Shown here: positions 7,810 through 16,010 of the stretch, piece by piece
Position numbering within the stretch: the stretch's first letter is position 1
Layout of the letters: each line of letters starts with the position of its first letter
NCBI RefSeq assembly: GCF_000372465.1
Contig: NZ_AQUZ01000017.1
Coordinates: 62,001-126,000, forward strand
DNA from: Kribbella catacumbae DSM 19601
GTDB lineage: Bacteria; Actinomycetota; Actinomycetes; Propionibacteriales; Kribbellaceae
Reading direction: 5' to 3'
DNA length: 64,000 bases
Position numbers and translations under genes: made by a program
The notes under the pieces: model-generated
What the model was told of the DNA's origin: nothing
Database searches by the model: none
Seen by the model: the letters and a program-made list of their open reading frames with translations, nothing else

Positions 7810-8829
7810 ATGTCCGACCGCCAGACTCTTCCCAGCCGCCGCAAGCCGGGTGCCGGCCGACGCAAGCCGAGTACCGGGCGTGCCGCTGCCCGGCGGGAAC
7901 GCCGTGGCGGCAAGTGGCGTCGCGGCTGGGTCATCGCGGTGCTGGCGATCCTGACGGCCGTGCCGTTGGTGTTCCACCGCCACGTGCCGAACTCGATCGG
8001 CAACCTCGGCAGCCTGCTGGACACCTTCCTGCCCTGGGTCGGCGTCGTGATCCCGATCCTCGCCGTCGCGGCGATCGTCCGGCGGTCGGCCAGCGCCGGG
8101 GTGGCTCTGCTGATCCCGACCGTGATCTGGGGCCTGATGTTCGGGAACCTGATGGTCCCGGGCAAGGGCGGCGGGCAGTACGACCTGCGTGTGCTGTCGC
8201 ACAACGTGGACGCGGCCAACAAGGATCCGAAGCGGACCGCGTCGGAACTGCTCGGCGCCGACGCGGACGTCATCGCGCTGGAGGAGATCACTGCGGCTGA
8301 CCTGAAGATCTACAAGGCCCAGTTCGCCAAGACCTATCCGCATGTGGTCGCGCGCGGCACCGTCGCTTTGTGGTCGAAGTACCCGGTCGAGGAGAGCGAG
8401 GCGATCGACGTCGGCTTCGCCTGGACCCGGGCCTTGCGGGCCGAGGTGGCCACCCCCGAGGGCAAGGTCGCCGTCTACGTCGCACACCTGGCCTCGGTCC
8501 GGGTCGGCACCAGCGGCTTCACCTCGGGCCAGCGCAACGACACGATCAAACAGCTGGGTCAGCAGATCGCCCAGGAGAAGGTGGCCGGCGTGATCGTGAT
8601 GGGCGACTTCAACGGTACGGCGAACGATCGCAGCCTCGCCCCGCTGACCGCCGGGCTCCGCTCGGCCCAGGGCGCCGCCGGTCACGGCTTCGGCTTCACC
8701 TGGCCGGCCAAGTTCCCGATGGCCCGGATCGACCACATCATGGTCCGCGGCGTCACCCCCACCAAGGCGTGGGTGATGACGTCCACCGGCAGCGATCATC
8801 TGCCAGTGGTCGCCGAGATCCGGATCTGA
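7810..8829 (+). CDS. Membrane-anchored endonuclease/exonuclease/phosphatase (EEP) family protein
   Basis: A 339-residue protein with an arginine-rich N-terminus and about three hydrophobic helices (residues 37-115), then a soluble EEP domain. Catalytic landmarks are visible in order: SHNVDAANKDP (strand 1, metal-binding Asn), LEEITAAD (metal-binding Glu), GDFNGTANDR (the DxN pair) and GSDHLPVVAEI (the terminal SDH catalytic motif), so the active site looks complete. The family cleaves phosphodiesters in nucleic acids, sphingomyelin or phosphoinositides. The membrane anchor suggests an extracytoplasmic lipid or nucleic-acid substrate. It is a single-gene unit. Confidence 0.88.
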   Translation: MSDRQTLPSRRKPGAGRRKPSTGRAAARRERRGGKWRRGWVIAVLAILTAVPLVFHRHVPNSIGNLGSLLDTFLPWVGVVIPILAVAAIVRRSASAGVALLIPTVIWGLMFGNLMVPGKGGGQYDLRVLSHNVDAANKDPKRTASELLGADADVIALEEITAADLKIYKAQFAKTYPHVVARGTVALWSKYPVEESEAIDVGFAWTRALRAEVATPEGKVAVYVAHLASVRVGTSGFTSGQRNDTIKQLGQQIAQEKVAGVIVMGDFNGTANDRSLAPLTAGLRSAQGAAGHGFGFTWPAKFPMARIDHIMVRGVTPTKAWVMTSTGSDHLPVVAEIRI

Positions 8830-8847
8830 CGGCGGTCAGGCATCGCG

Positions 8848-8925
8848 ATGCTCGTCTTCGCTGCCCTGTTCGTGCTCTGGGCCTGGCCGCGGCCGATCGC
8901 AGTACCGGTGGAAACCGACGAGTGA
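8848..8925 (+). CDS. Possible 25-residue hydrophobic peptide
   Basis: A short frame just after the EEP gene encodes a hydrophobic segment (MLVFAALFVLWAWPRPI) and an acidic tail. It could be a tiny membrane peptide, but there is no clear ribosome binding site and such short frames occur by chance in GC-rich DNA. Confidence 0.15.
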   Translation: MLVFAALFVLWAWPRPIAVPVETDE

Positions 8926-9024
8926 CCTCCCGGTACCGCTGGTCGTTGTAAGACCAGTGGTGCCGGAGGTTCCTTCCCTGTGGGATGCCGGCGTCGGCCC
9001 CGTCTCCTTGCGAAGGACCCCCGA

Positions 9025-9918
9025 ATGCCCGCTGCAGTACCTCTTGCCCGGAGGGCCTTCCTGGCCCGGATCGGTGTCCTCGGTGCGGCGCTGGGAGGTG
9101 GTGGGCTGCTGACCCGCAGCCTGCTCAATCCCGCCGATGCCGCGACGAACCCGCTCCTCCCGCCCGCGGTGGACCTGGTCCGCCCAGTCCTCGCGGCCCT
9201 CGCCCGCGACACTCTGAACGGTCTGACCGCGTTCGCCTTGCCCGGTCCGGACCAGTACTCCCGCACCCAGCGCGCGAGCAGCCGCACTCCCGGTGCGATG
9301 GAGGCCGGCGCGACCGACTTCATGATCAACGCGCTGGAACACTTCGTCCCGTTCCCCGATGCTCTCGCCCAGCCGATCAGTGCCGCCCTCGTGACGGGAC
9401 TGGCCGACACGGGCATCAGCCTGCCGGGCCTCGAAGTACTGCCTGCTGAGCTGCGCACGCTGGACCAGGCGTTCGCCGCGCTGTTGCAGAGTGACGAGAC
9501 GCTGCCGCTGTCGTTCCCGATCGCCGGTCTGCTGAACCTGATGGCGACCCAGGTGAACCCGGCCGCGGTGAACGGCCCGCATCTGTCGCCGTTCGCGCGG
9601 CTCACCTACGCCGAGAAGGCCAAGGCGTTCGAGCTGATCGAGAAGACCGACTCGGACCTGGTCGCGTTGCTGGACGTGCAGTTCCCCGAGCCGTTGAAGG
9701 CTTCGGTGTCCGGGCTGCTCAAGTTCGTCGGCGGCGCCCTGATCGAGTTCGCCACCTTCGGCGCGTACGGCGAATTCGCCGTGTTCGACCCGAAGACGAA
9801 GCAGTTGCGTAAGCGGCCGGTCGGCTGGACCCTCACCGGCTACCAGCCGGACGGGCCCGTCGAAGGCTGGGACGACTTCATCGGCTACTACCAAGGGCGT
9901 ACGGAGGTGCACGACTGA
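9025..9918 (+). CDS. Tat-exported partner subunit of a GMC oxidoreductase
   Basis: A 297-residue protein from the ATG at 9025, which has AAGGA 8 bases upstream. The N-terminus is a twin-arginine signal (LARRAFLARIGVLGAALGGG, RRxFL), so it should be exported folded. The mature part is mostly helical and has no catalytic motif I recognise. Its stop overlaps the start of the GMC flavoprotein gene by one base. This layout matches gluconate-2-dehydrogenase-like enzymes, where a small Tat-tagged subunit carries the flavoprotein across the membrane. An uncharacterised actinobacterial family found beside GMC enzymes is the likely assignment; the chaperone or carrier role is inference. Confidence 0.75.
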   Translation: MPAAVPLARRAFLARIGVLGAALGGGGLLTRSLLNPADAATNPLLPPAVDLVRPVLAALARDTLNGLTAFALPGPDQYSRTQRASSRTPGAMEAGATDFMINALEHFVPFPDALAQPISAALVTGLADTGISLPGLEVLPAELRTLDQAFAALLQSDETLPLSFPIAGLLNLMATQVNPAAVNGPHLSPFARLTYAEKAKAFELIEKTDSDLVALLDVQFPEPLKASVSGLLKFVGGALIEFATFGAYGEFAVFDPKTKQLRKRPVGWTLTGYQPDGPVEGWDDFIGYYQGRTEVHD

Positions 9919-11693
9919 TGCGCGACGTGATCGTGATCGGAGCCGGCGGTGGTGGACCGGTGGTCGCCAAGGAGCTGGCAGCGAAGGGCCTCGACGTTCT
10001 CCTGCTCGAGGCCGGACCGCGGCACGCGAAGCCGCGGGAGGAGTGGACGACCTTCGAGGACGACGCCAACAACCCGCTCACCGGGTACTTCCGGCTCGGC
10101 CCGACCGACCGGTCCAAGCCGGCCTGGTACAGGGAGTGGCCGCAGAACTCGTTCGTCTGGCAGTTGTCCGGCGTCGGCGGCACCACCCAGCACTTCTACG
10201 GCAACTACCCGCGCGCGTACCCGGGCGTCTTCAAGGGGTACGACGGCGCCGACCGCAACGAGTACGACGTGAACCACCGGTTCCCGTTCACCTATTCGGA
10301 AATGGTCCCGTACTTCGAATGGGTCGAGGCGATCATGCCCGTCCAGACGGCCGCGATGGGGCACAAGGAGCAGCTGTTCTTCCGCGGTGCGGAGACGATG
10401 AACCTGCCCGTGCAGACCACGAAGACGACCCGCGGACCGTCGTACCGGCCGCAGGAGAACGCGATCCTGCAGCCGGGTGGCACGGCGGGCAAGACGTCGG
10501 ACAAGAACCTGCTGAACTACCCGCAGGCGACCGGCTGCACCTTCTGTGGTTACTGCTTCCAGGGGTGCATGCGACCGAATGGTGCCCCGCGCAACCAGTT
10601 CGCGAAGCGCTCGACGGACAACAGTTATGTGCCGATGGCGGTGACGGCCGAGGTCTGGGCCCGTGGCGGCAAGCCGGTGGAGTTGATCGCCGACGCCTAT
10701 GTGACCAGGGTGCATACGGAGTCGCGGCACGGAGTGCTGACCGCGTCCGGGGTGACGTGGCGGGACAACGTGTCGGGTGACGAGCATCGCGAGGATGCTC
10801 GGGTCGTGGTCATGTCCGGTGGGTGCACGGAGAATCCGCGGCTCTGGTTCAACAGCGGGCTGCCGAATCCGAACGGCTGGGTCGGGCGCGGCTACACCGA
10901 TCACTTCTTCGACTGGATGATCGGGTCGTTCGACGACTACACCGGCAATCCCAAGGGCGTCGGGTCGAGCGCGCGGCTGGACTACCCGCCGTACGGGGGA
11001 CTGGAGAACGTCGGGCTGCCGCCGGCGTTGAACGCCTTCGCCGGGACGCTGTCGGACAGTGGGATCCGTGGTCAGTACAGGAACGGCCGCGGTCAGACCG
11101 GGCCATGGGACGGGCCGGCCGGGCGGCTGATGGGACCGGAGCTCAAGGAACTGCTGGCCGGTGGGATCGACAAGCTGCTCACCGTGCTGGTGATCACCGA
11201 TGACGATGTCGAGGCCCAGAACCGGGTCACCACGTCGGCGCTGCCGGCCGATGAGAACGGGCCGATCCCGAAGGTCACCTTCCAGCAGCGGAAGCGGACC
11301 AAGCGGACGCTGAACAACCGCGAGTTCATGGCGCGCAAGGCGGCCGAACTGCTGCGGGGCGCGGGCGCGAAGAAGGTCTACCGGATCGACTGGGCGCCGC
11401 TCATCCTGCACGTCCAGTCGTCGATGCGGATGGGGGAGTCCGAGCACAACTCGGTGCTCGACCCCCGCGGCGAGACGCGAGCGGTCAAGCGGCTGTTCAT
11501 CGCCGACAACTCGGCGCTGTCGAACGGCCTCGGCGGACCGAACCCGACGCTGACCAGCCAGGCGCTGGCGACCCGGACCGCGGAGAAGATCTTCCAGACG
11601 TACTTCGACGGCGACCCGTGGGTCCGCAAGGAGACGCCGGTGGTGTCGACCGACCCGCGGATCAGCGTCCGGCTGGGCCAGCTGGGGCTGTAG
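9918..11693 (+). CDS. GMC-family FAD-dependent oxidoreductase
   Basis: A 591-residue glucose-methanol-choline oxidoreductase. The N-terminal ADP-binding motif is VIVIGAGGGGPVVAKELA, followed by the LLLEAGP strand. The C-terminal GMC domain contains HVQSSMRMG (active-site His region) and the FAD-binding end FIADNSALSNGLGGPNPTLT. A cysteine cluster near residue 205 (CTFCGYCFQGC) could hold a disulfide or metal. It has no signal peptide, consistent with export bound to the Tat-tagged protein encoded immediately upstream. It probably oxidises an alcohol, sugar or sterol; substrate unknown. Confidence 0.9.
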   Translation: MRDVIVIGAGGGGPVVAKELAAKGLDVLLLEAGPRHAKPREEWTTFEDDANNPLTGYFRLGPTDRSKPAWYREWPQNSFVWQLSGVGGTTQHFYGNYPRAYPGVFKGYDGADRNEYDVNHRFPFTYSEMVPYFEWVEAIMPVQTAAMGHKEQLFFRGAETMNLPVQTTKTTRGPSYRPQENAILQPGGTAGKTSDKNLLNYPQATGCTFCGYCFQGCMRPNGAPRNQFAKRSTDNSYVPMAVTAEVWARGGKPVELIADAYVTRVHTESRHGVLTASGVTWRDNVSGDEHREDARVVVMSGGCTENPRLWFNSGLPNPNGWVGRGYTDHFFDWMIGSFDDYTGNPKGVGSSARLDYPPYGGLENVGLPPALNAFAGTLSDSGIRGQYRNGRGQTGPWDGPAGRLMGPELKELLAGGIDKLLTVLVITDDDVEAQNRVTTSALPADENGPIPKVTFQQRKRTKRTLNNREFMARKAAELLRGAGAKKVYRIDWAPLILHVQSSMRMGESEHNSVLDPRGETRAVKRLFIADNSALSNGLGGPNPTLTSQALATRTAEKIFQTYFDGDPWVRKETPVVSTDPRISVRLGQLGL

Positions 11694-11774
11694 AAAATTG
11701 ATCTGAACCGATGGCGGAATTCCTGCGTGCTGTTGGTCGAGGGCACCGAAGACCAACTACGAAAGGCTTTCCCG

Positions 11775-13127
11775 ATGTCTGTTCGCCAGTTTGTCCTGCC
11801 AGCTGTCGTCACGGGTGTGGCGGCGTCGACGATTGTCGCCGGTGTCGCTTTCGCCCATGACGGTCACTCCATACAGCCCGCCCAGGTGACTGACAGCAAG
11901 GCGTCGGCGGTGTACTTCGCCGCTGGGCTGAGCGGGCGCAACGAAGTACCGGTCGCGGGTGGTCCGGCCGTCAACGACCCGGACGGACGGGCGACTGCAG
12001 TCGTCCGGATCAAGGGCGACCAGGTCTCGTACGCCGTCCGCTGGCAGAACATCACCGCTCCGAAGGCGTTCCACATCCATCAGGGCGCGGCGGGCACGAA
12101 CGGTGGCGTGAAGATCGACTTCCTCGGCTCGGACATCCCGGCCGGAGTGTCGGCCGTGACGGGCAGCGTGAAGGTGCCTGACAAGGCACTGCTCGACTCG
12201 ATCCGTGCGAACCCGGCCGGGTTCTACCTGAACCTGCACACGGCTGAGTTCCCCGGCGGTGCCGTTCGCGGTCAGACCCAAGCGTTGAGCCGCTCGGTGG
12301 ATCTCAACGGAGTACTGAACGGCAGCGCTGCGGCGAACCTGCAGGCGGTTGCCGATGGCAAGCAAGAGGTGCCTGGCCCGAAGCCGTCCGGTGACCAGGA
12401 CGGCCACGCCGAGTGGTTGCTGAAGGCAAGCGGTGACAAGCTCTCATATGCCGCTGTCTGGAGCAGGATCGGTGCGCCGACCAACGGCCACATCCACGCG
12501 GGCGCCAAGGGTGTCAACGGCGCGGTCGTGGCTGATCTCTTCGCTGACGCGGACGGGCTGCCGGCTTCGGTGACCGGTGTCGCCGGTACTGCGACGGTCG
12601 GCGCCGAACTGGCCGGACGCCTCGCGAAGGAGCCGGCCGCGTTCTACACCAACCTGCACACCGCCGAGTTCAGCGGTGGCGCCGTGCGGGGGCAGCTCGC
12701 GAAGAACACCCACGGACAGCCGCGTGCGTTGCAAGCAGCCGTCGTTGGTGGGTCGCAGATCTACCAGTGCGTCGCCCAGCCCGGTGGTGGGTTCGCGTTC
12801 GGTCAGTTCGGCGTGGCCGCAGTACTGCGGGAAGGCATCCTGCACTCGTTCTCGAAGCCGGTCGACGGCCCGCCGCAGTGGATCGCGCCGGACGGTACTG
12901 CGGTCACCGGCAAGCTGGTCAGCAAGTCGGCGAACGGTCAGGGCAACATCCCGGAGTTGCTGCTCGACGCCCAGCAGATCGGCGGGCGGAGCGGCATCCT
13001 GGCCGACACCACCCAGATCCTGCGGCTGAACACCGTCGGCGGGGTTGCCCCGGCCGGTAGTTGCGACCCCGAGAAGGACGCCATCGCGATGGTTCCGTAC
13101 CAGGCGGACTGTCTGTTCCTTGGCTGA
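11775..13127 (+). CDS. Secreted protein with two CHRD domains and a DUF3455-like C-terminus
   Basis: A 450-residue exported protein from the ATG at 11775 (GAAAGG upstream). A signal peptide covers roughly residues 1-28 (ending AGVAFAHD). Two CHRD domains follow (about residues 48-165 and 185-305), each with the hallmark HIHxGAxGxNG (FHIHQGAAGTNG; GHIHAGAKGVNG) and YxNLHTxxFxGGAVRGQ. The C-terminal third (YQCVAQPGGGFAFGQF to YQADCLFLG) resembles DUF3455, a family seen in secreted bacterial and fungal proteins. Function is not established; chordin-like CHRD modules suggest extracellular binding. It follows the GMC pair by about 80 bases but has its own ribosome binding site. Confidence 0.87.
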   Translation: MSVRQFVLPAVVTGVAASTIVAGVAFAHDGHSIQPAQVTDSKASAVYFAAGLSGRNEVPVAGGPAVNDPDGRATAVVRIKGDQVSYAVRWQNITAPKAFHIHQGAAGTNGGVKIDFLGSDIPAGVSAVTGSVKVPDKALLDSIRANPAGFYLNLHTAEFPGGAVRGQTQALSRSVDLNGVLNGSAAANLQAVADGKQEVPGPKPSGDQDGHAEWLLKASGDKLSYAAVWSRIGAPTNGHIHAGAKGVNGAVVADLFADADGLPASVTGVAGTATVGAELAGRLAKEPAAFYTNLHTAEFSGGAVRGQLAKNTHGQPRALQAAVVGGSQIYQCVAQPGGGFAFGQFGVAAVLREGILHSFSKPVDGPPQWIAPDGTAVTGKLVSKSANGQGNIPELLLDAQQIGGRSGILADTTQILRLNTVGGVAPAGSCDPEKDAIAMVPYQADCLFLG

Positions 13128-13258
13128 CCGGGGCGGTGGGGTGGGGAAAGAATCCAACACAGCGTGTCTGTCTTGCGAACATCGGCGTCCGGGCAGATCC
13201 TGCTGCCTGGGCGCCTTCGTTCGTAGGCTCGGGGGTAACCGATCAGGAGGGATCCGAG

Positions 13259-14026
13259 ATGACGATCACGCAGAGCCGAGCGGATCTGGCGGCGCTGGCG
13301 ACGCAGTACGCCGAGCAGGGCTTCGTACTGGTGAAAGGCCTGCTCAGCAAGGAAGAAGCGGCGGCGTGCCGGGAGGCCGGCCATGCGTTGCTGGCCCGGC
13401 TGAACCGCGATGACGACCCCACTTGGCAGTCCGCGATGGGGATGTCGGACGCGAAGACGCGGCTCCAGCACCTGCACGACGCGCAGTTCTACGACGCGGT
13501 CTTCTCGAAGCTGCTGGTGGACCCTCGCTTCACCGATGTGGCTGCCGCAGTGATGGGGGTGGAGGACGTCCAGCTGCACCACACCAAGCTGTTCGTGAAG
13601 CCGCCGGAGAACGGTTCGCCGTTCCCGCTGCACCAGGACTATCCGTTCTTCCCGCACACGTACCACCGGGTCGGGGCCGCGATCTTCCACTTCGACGACG
13701 CTCCTGTGGAGAAGGGCTGCGTCCGGGTGATCCCGGGCAGCCACCTGGCCGGGCCGCGGGAACACGATGCGGAGGGCTCGTTCCACCTGCCCGACGTACC
13801 GTTCGAGGACGCCGTCCCGCAGCCGGCCGAGGCCGGAGACGTGCTGTTCTTCACCTATCTGACCGTGCACGGCTCCGGCGTCAACGTCAGCAGCGAGGCC
13901 CGCACGACCTGGCTCGTCCAGTACCGCGACCCGTCCGACCCGCCGACCGTCAAGACCCACGAACACTCCCTCGGCCAGGGCATGATCCTGCGAGGCATCG
14001 ACCCGACCGGCAGAGGTTCGGTTTGA
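13259..14026 (+). CDS. Phytanoyl-CoA dioxygenase-family Fe(II)/2-oxoglutarate oxygenase
   Basis: A 255-residue enzyme from the ATG at 13259, with AGGAGG upstream. The iron-binding triad is visible: H125 and D127 in FPLHQDYPFF and the distal H204 in LTVHGSGVN. An Arg in SEARTTWLVQYR is placed to bind the 2-oxoglutarate carboxylate. The double-stranded beta-helix core is complete. The family hydroxylates small molecules such as phytanoyl-CoA, ectoine or natural-product intermediates. It is translationally coupled to the AraC regulator downstream (TTGA overlap), suggesting that the regulator controls use of the same substrate. Confidence 0.88.
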   Translation: MTITQSRADLAALATQYAEQGFVLVKGLLSKEEAAACREAGHALLARLNRDDDPTWQSAMGMSDAKTRLQHLHDAQFYDAVFSKLLVDPRFTDVAAAVMGVEDVQLHHTKLFVKPPENGSPFPLHQDYPFFPHTYHRVGAAIFHFDDAPVEKGCVRVIPGSHLAGPREHDAEGSFHLPDVPFEDAVPQPAEAGDVLFFTYLTVHGSGVNVSSEARTTWLVQYRDPSDPPTVKTHEHSLGQGMILRGIDPTGRGSV

Positions 14027-14919
14027 GCCTGGCAGCTGTTGGGACGGCGGGGCGGTTCGTCGACCTCGCGGGGCTTCTGGAGTCCTGCGAGGTCGGGGGC
14101 TTCCGGGCTGACTTCGTGAGCTGGGGGCACTACCGGCCGGAGTACTGGCGGAACTACTGGCACAGTCACTCCTTCCATGAGGTCTGCCTGGCCTACTCGG
14201 GCGAGGGCCGCTTCAACTCCGGTACCACGACGTACGAGGTCAATGCGGGCGATGTGTTCCTGGCCCGGCCGGGTGACGTGCATGAGATCGAGTCGAGCCG
14301 GTCGGCGCCGCTGGGGATCGCGTTCTGGGGCTTCACCTTCCGCGCTGTGTCGACTGTCTCCGGTACCGGCTGGTGGTCGGGGTTGATGCGCTCTGACGGT
14401 CCAGTGGTGTCGAGGGAGCTCGGTGGGCTGCCTGCGGTCATCACTGCGCTGGCGGACGAGGCTGCGGAGCTGCGATCCGGCTATGGCGAGGCGACGGCTG
14501 CTCTAGGAGCTGCGCTGGTGCTGGGCACGGCACGGGCGTTCGCACTCGACGAGGACTTGTCAGTCGCCCCCGTAGTACGGGATCGCCGGCCAGTGGTGGT
14601 GGAGGCGATGCAGCGGCACCTGCTGGACAACCTGGCTCGCCCGGTGACCGTGCGAGAGGTTGCGGCCGCAGTACACCTGTCCGAGCGCCATGCGGAGCGG
14701 CTGTTCAGGCAGGTCGTCGGCGCCTCGATGATGTCCACCCTGCGCCGCCTTCGGCTTGAGCTTGCCGCGCAGCTACTACTCGACCCGGCATTCACAGTCA
14801 CCCAGGTTGCCCACGCTTGCGGGTACTCCGACGTACGGCCGTTCTCTACTGCGTTCAAGCGCCACTACGGCCGTACGCCGGGGGAGTACCGCCGTACCGG
14901 CGGGACTTCCTTCGTCTAG
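14023..14919 (+). CDS. AraC-family transcriptional regulator with cupin sensor domain
   Basis: A 298-residue regulator. The likely start is TTG 14023, inside the TTGA overlap with the dioxygenase stop and preceded by AGAGG; no ATG or GTG lies near the expected N-terminus. The N-terminal cupin (residues about 20-110) shows HSHSFHEVCLAYSGEGRF and LARPGDVHEI. The C-terminal double helix-turn-helix (last 100 residues) has RPVTVREVAAAVHLSERHAERLF and the second helix VAHACGYSDVRPFSTAFKRH, both canonical. It probably senses a small ligand and activates the PhyH gene or its own operon. Confidence 0.9.
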   Translation: MSLAAVGTAGRFVDLAGLLESCEVGGFRADFVSWGHYRPEYWRNYWHSHSFHEVCLAYSGEGRFNSGTTTYEVNAGDVFLARPGDVHEIESSRSAPLGIAFWGFTFRAVSTVSGTGWWSGLMRSDGPVVSRELGGLPAVITALADEAAELRSGYGEATAALGAALVLGTARAFALDEDLSVAPVVRDRRPVVVEAMQRHLLDNLARPVTVREVAAAVHLSERHAERLFRQVVGASMMSTLRRLRLELAAQLLLDPAFTVTQVAHACGYSDVRPFSTAFKRHYGRTPGEYRRTGGTSFV

Positions 14920-15042
14920 AACGCGAGGCGTTTCCGGGTCGTCACTGTCGGTCAGCTCGATCACTGAATGTAGTCCGGCCTGTGGACGAGGGTGGTCCGC
15001 GCTGGTCAAATGCAGGGACGCATCACCATTTCTGGAGGAGAT

Positions 15043-15903
15043 ATGAGGAGTCGACTCGGCCGGATCATCGGCATCATCGCGCTGGCACTGGGACTCGCCA
15101 CCCTGCCACTGCTGTCGGCCACCGCCATCACCGGTGGCGAACCGGATGGCAACCGTCATCCGAACGTCGGTCTGATCCTGTTCTACCAACCCGACGGACG
15201 GTTCCGCTGCACGGCAACCCTGGTCTCGCCGACCGTCCTCGTGACCGCCGCGCACTGCACGCTCGGCACCAAGGGCAAGACGCTGGTGACCTTCGACTCG
15301 GTGATCGCCGAGCAGCCGCCGTCGCCGTTCCCGGTCGCGGCCGACCCGGCGGCCGGTTACACCCAGGCCGAGCTCGAGAAGGCCGGCTACAAGTCCGGTA
15401 CGGCGCACTCCCACCCGGCGTACTCCGACTTCACCGACCTGGACAACTGGAACGACGTCGGCGTCATCGTGCTCGACCGCCCCGTGACGACCATCGCGCC
15501 GGCCAAGATCGCGCCGGCGAACTACCTGAACGCCTACCAGCAGCCCAAGCTGAACAGCACGATCTTCACCTCGGTCGGCTACGGCACCGAGGTCCGCAAG
15601 GCCGATTCCGGACCGCAGAAGCCGACTCCGATGTCCTACCCGCTGATCCGGCGCCTGGCTGAGGAGCCCGGCCAGAAGCTCACCCCGCAGATCCTTCAGG
15701 TGAACGGCAACGAGCACGACAACCGGGGTACCGGCGGCACCTGCTTCGGTGACTCCGGCGGCCCGACGTACCACGGTGGCTACGTGGTCACGGTGACCAG
15801 CTACGGCTACACCGCGAACTGCCGCTACCTGGACGGCCTGCAGCGGATCGACATCCCGGTCGTGCAGAACTGGCTGAAGACCTTCGGAGTCACCTTCGGC
15901 TGA
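15043..15903 (+). CDS. Secreted trypsin-like serine protease (S1 family)
   Basis: A 286-residue protein starting at ATG 15043 behind a strong TGGAGGAG. A signal peptide (about residues 1-27, ending LLSATA) is followed directly by ITGGEPDG, a typical mature start. The triad is intact: H71 in VTAAHC, D138 in WNDVGVIVLD, and S238 in CFGDSGGPTY. The spacing and the LVSPTVLVTAAHCT context fit the chymotrypsin fold. Expected to act outside the cell as a general endopeptidase. It is monocistronic and closed by a strong terminator. Confidence 0.92.
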   Translation: MRSRLGRIIGIIALALGLATLPLLSATAITGGEPDGNRHPNVGLILFYQPDGRFRCTATLVSPTVLVTAAHCTLGTKGKTLVTFDSVIAEQPPSPFPVAADPAAGYTQAELEKAGYKSGTAHSHPAYSDFTDLDNWNDVGVIVLDRPVTTIAPAKIAPANYLNAYQQPKLNSTIFTSVGYGTEVRKADSGPQKPTPMSYPLIRRLAEEPGQKLTPQILQVNGNEHDNRGTGGTCFGDSGGPTYHGGYVVTVTSYGYTANCRYLDGLQRIDIPVVQNWLKTFGVTFG

Positions 15904-15922
15904 GTCGATCGGTTCGTTCACG

Positions 15923-15964
15923 ACCGCTCCTCCCGGCGCCTGAGCGCGGGGAGGAGCGGTTTTG
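15923..15964 (+). terminator. Rho-independent terminator after the S1 protease
   Basis: Arms ACCGCTCCTCCC (15923-15934) and GGGAGGAGCGGT (15949-15960) pair perfectly over a 14-base loop and are followed by TTTT. It separates the protease from the Wadjet operon. Confidence 0.9.
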
Positions 15965-16010
15965 TCCGTGCGTCCCACTAGCATCGGTGCGAAGCGGATT
16001 GGGAGGCTGA

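Noticed and set aside
14023-14025. Earlier start for the AraC regulator at 13423
   Set aside because: The upstream 200 codons lie in a shadow frame of the PhyH gene; the AraC cupin domain begins right after the TTG at 14023.
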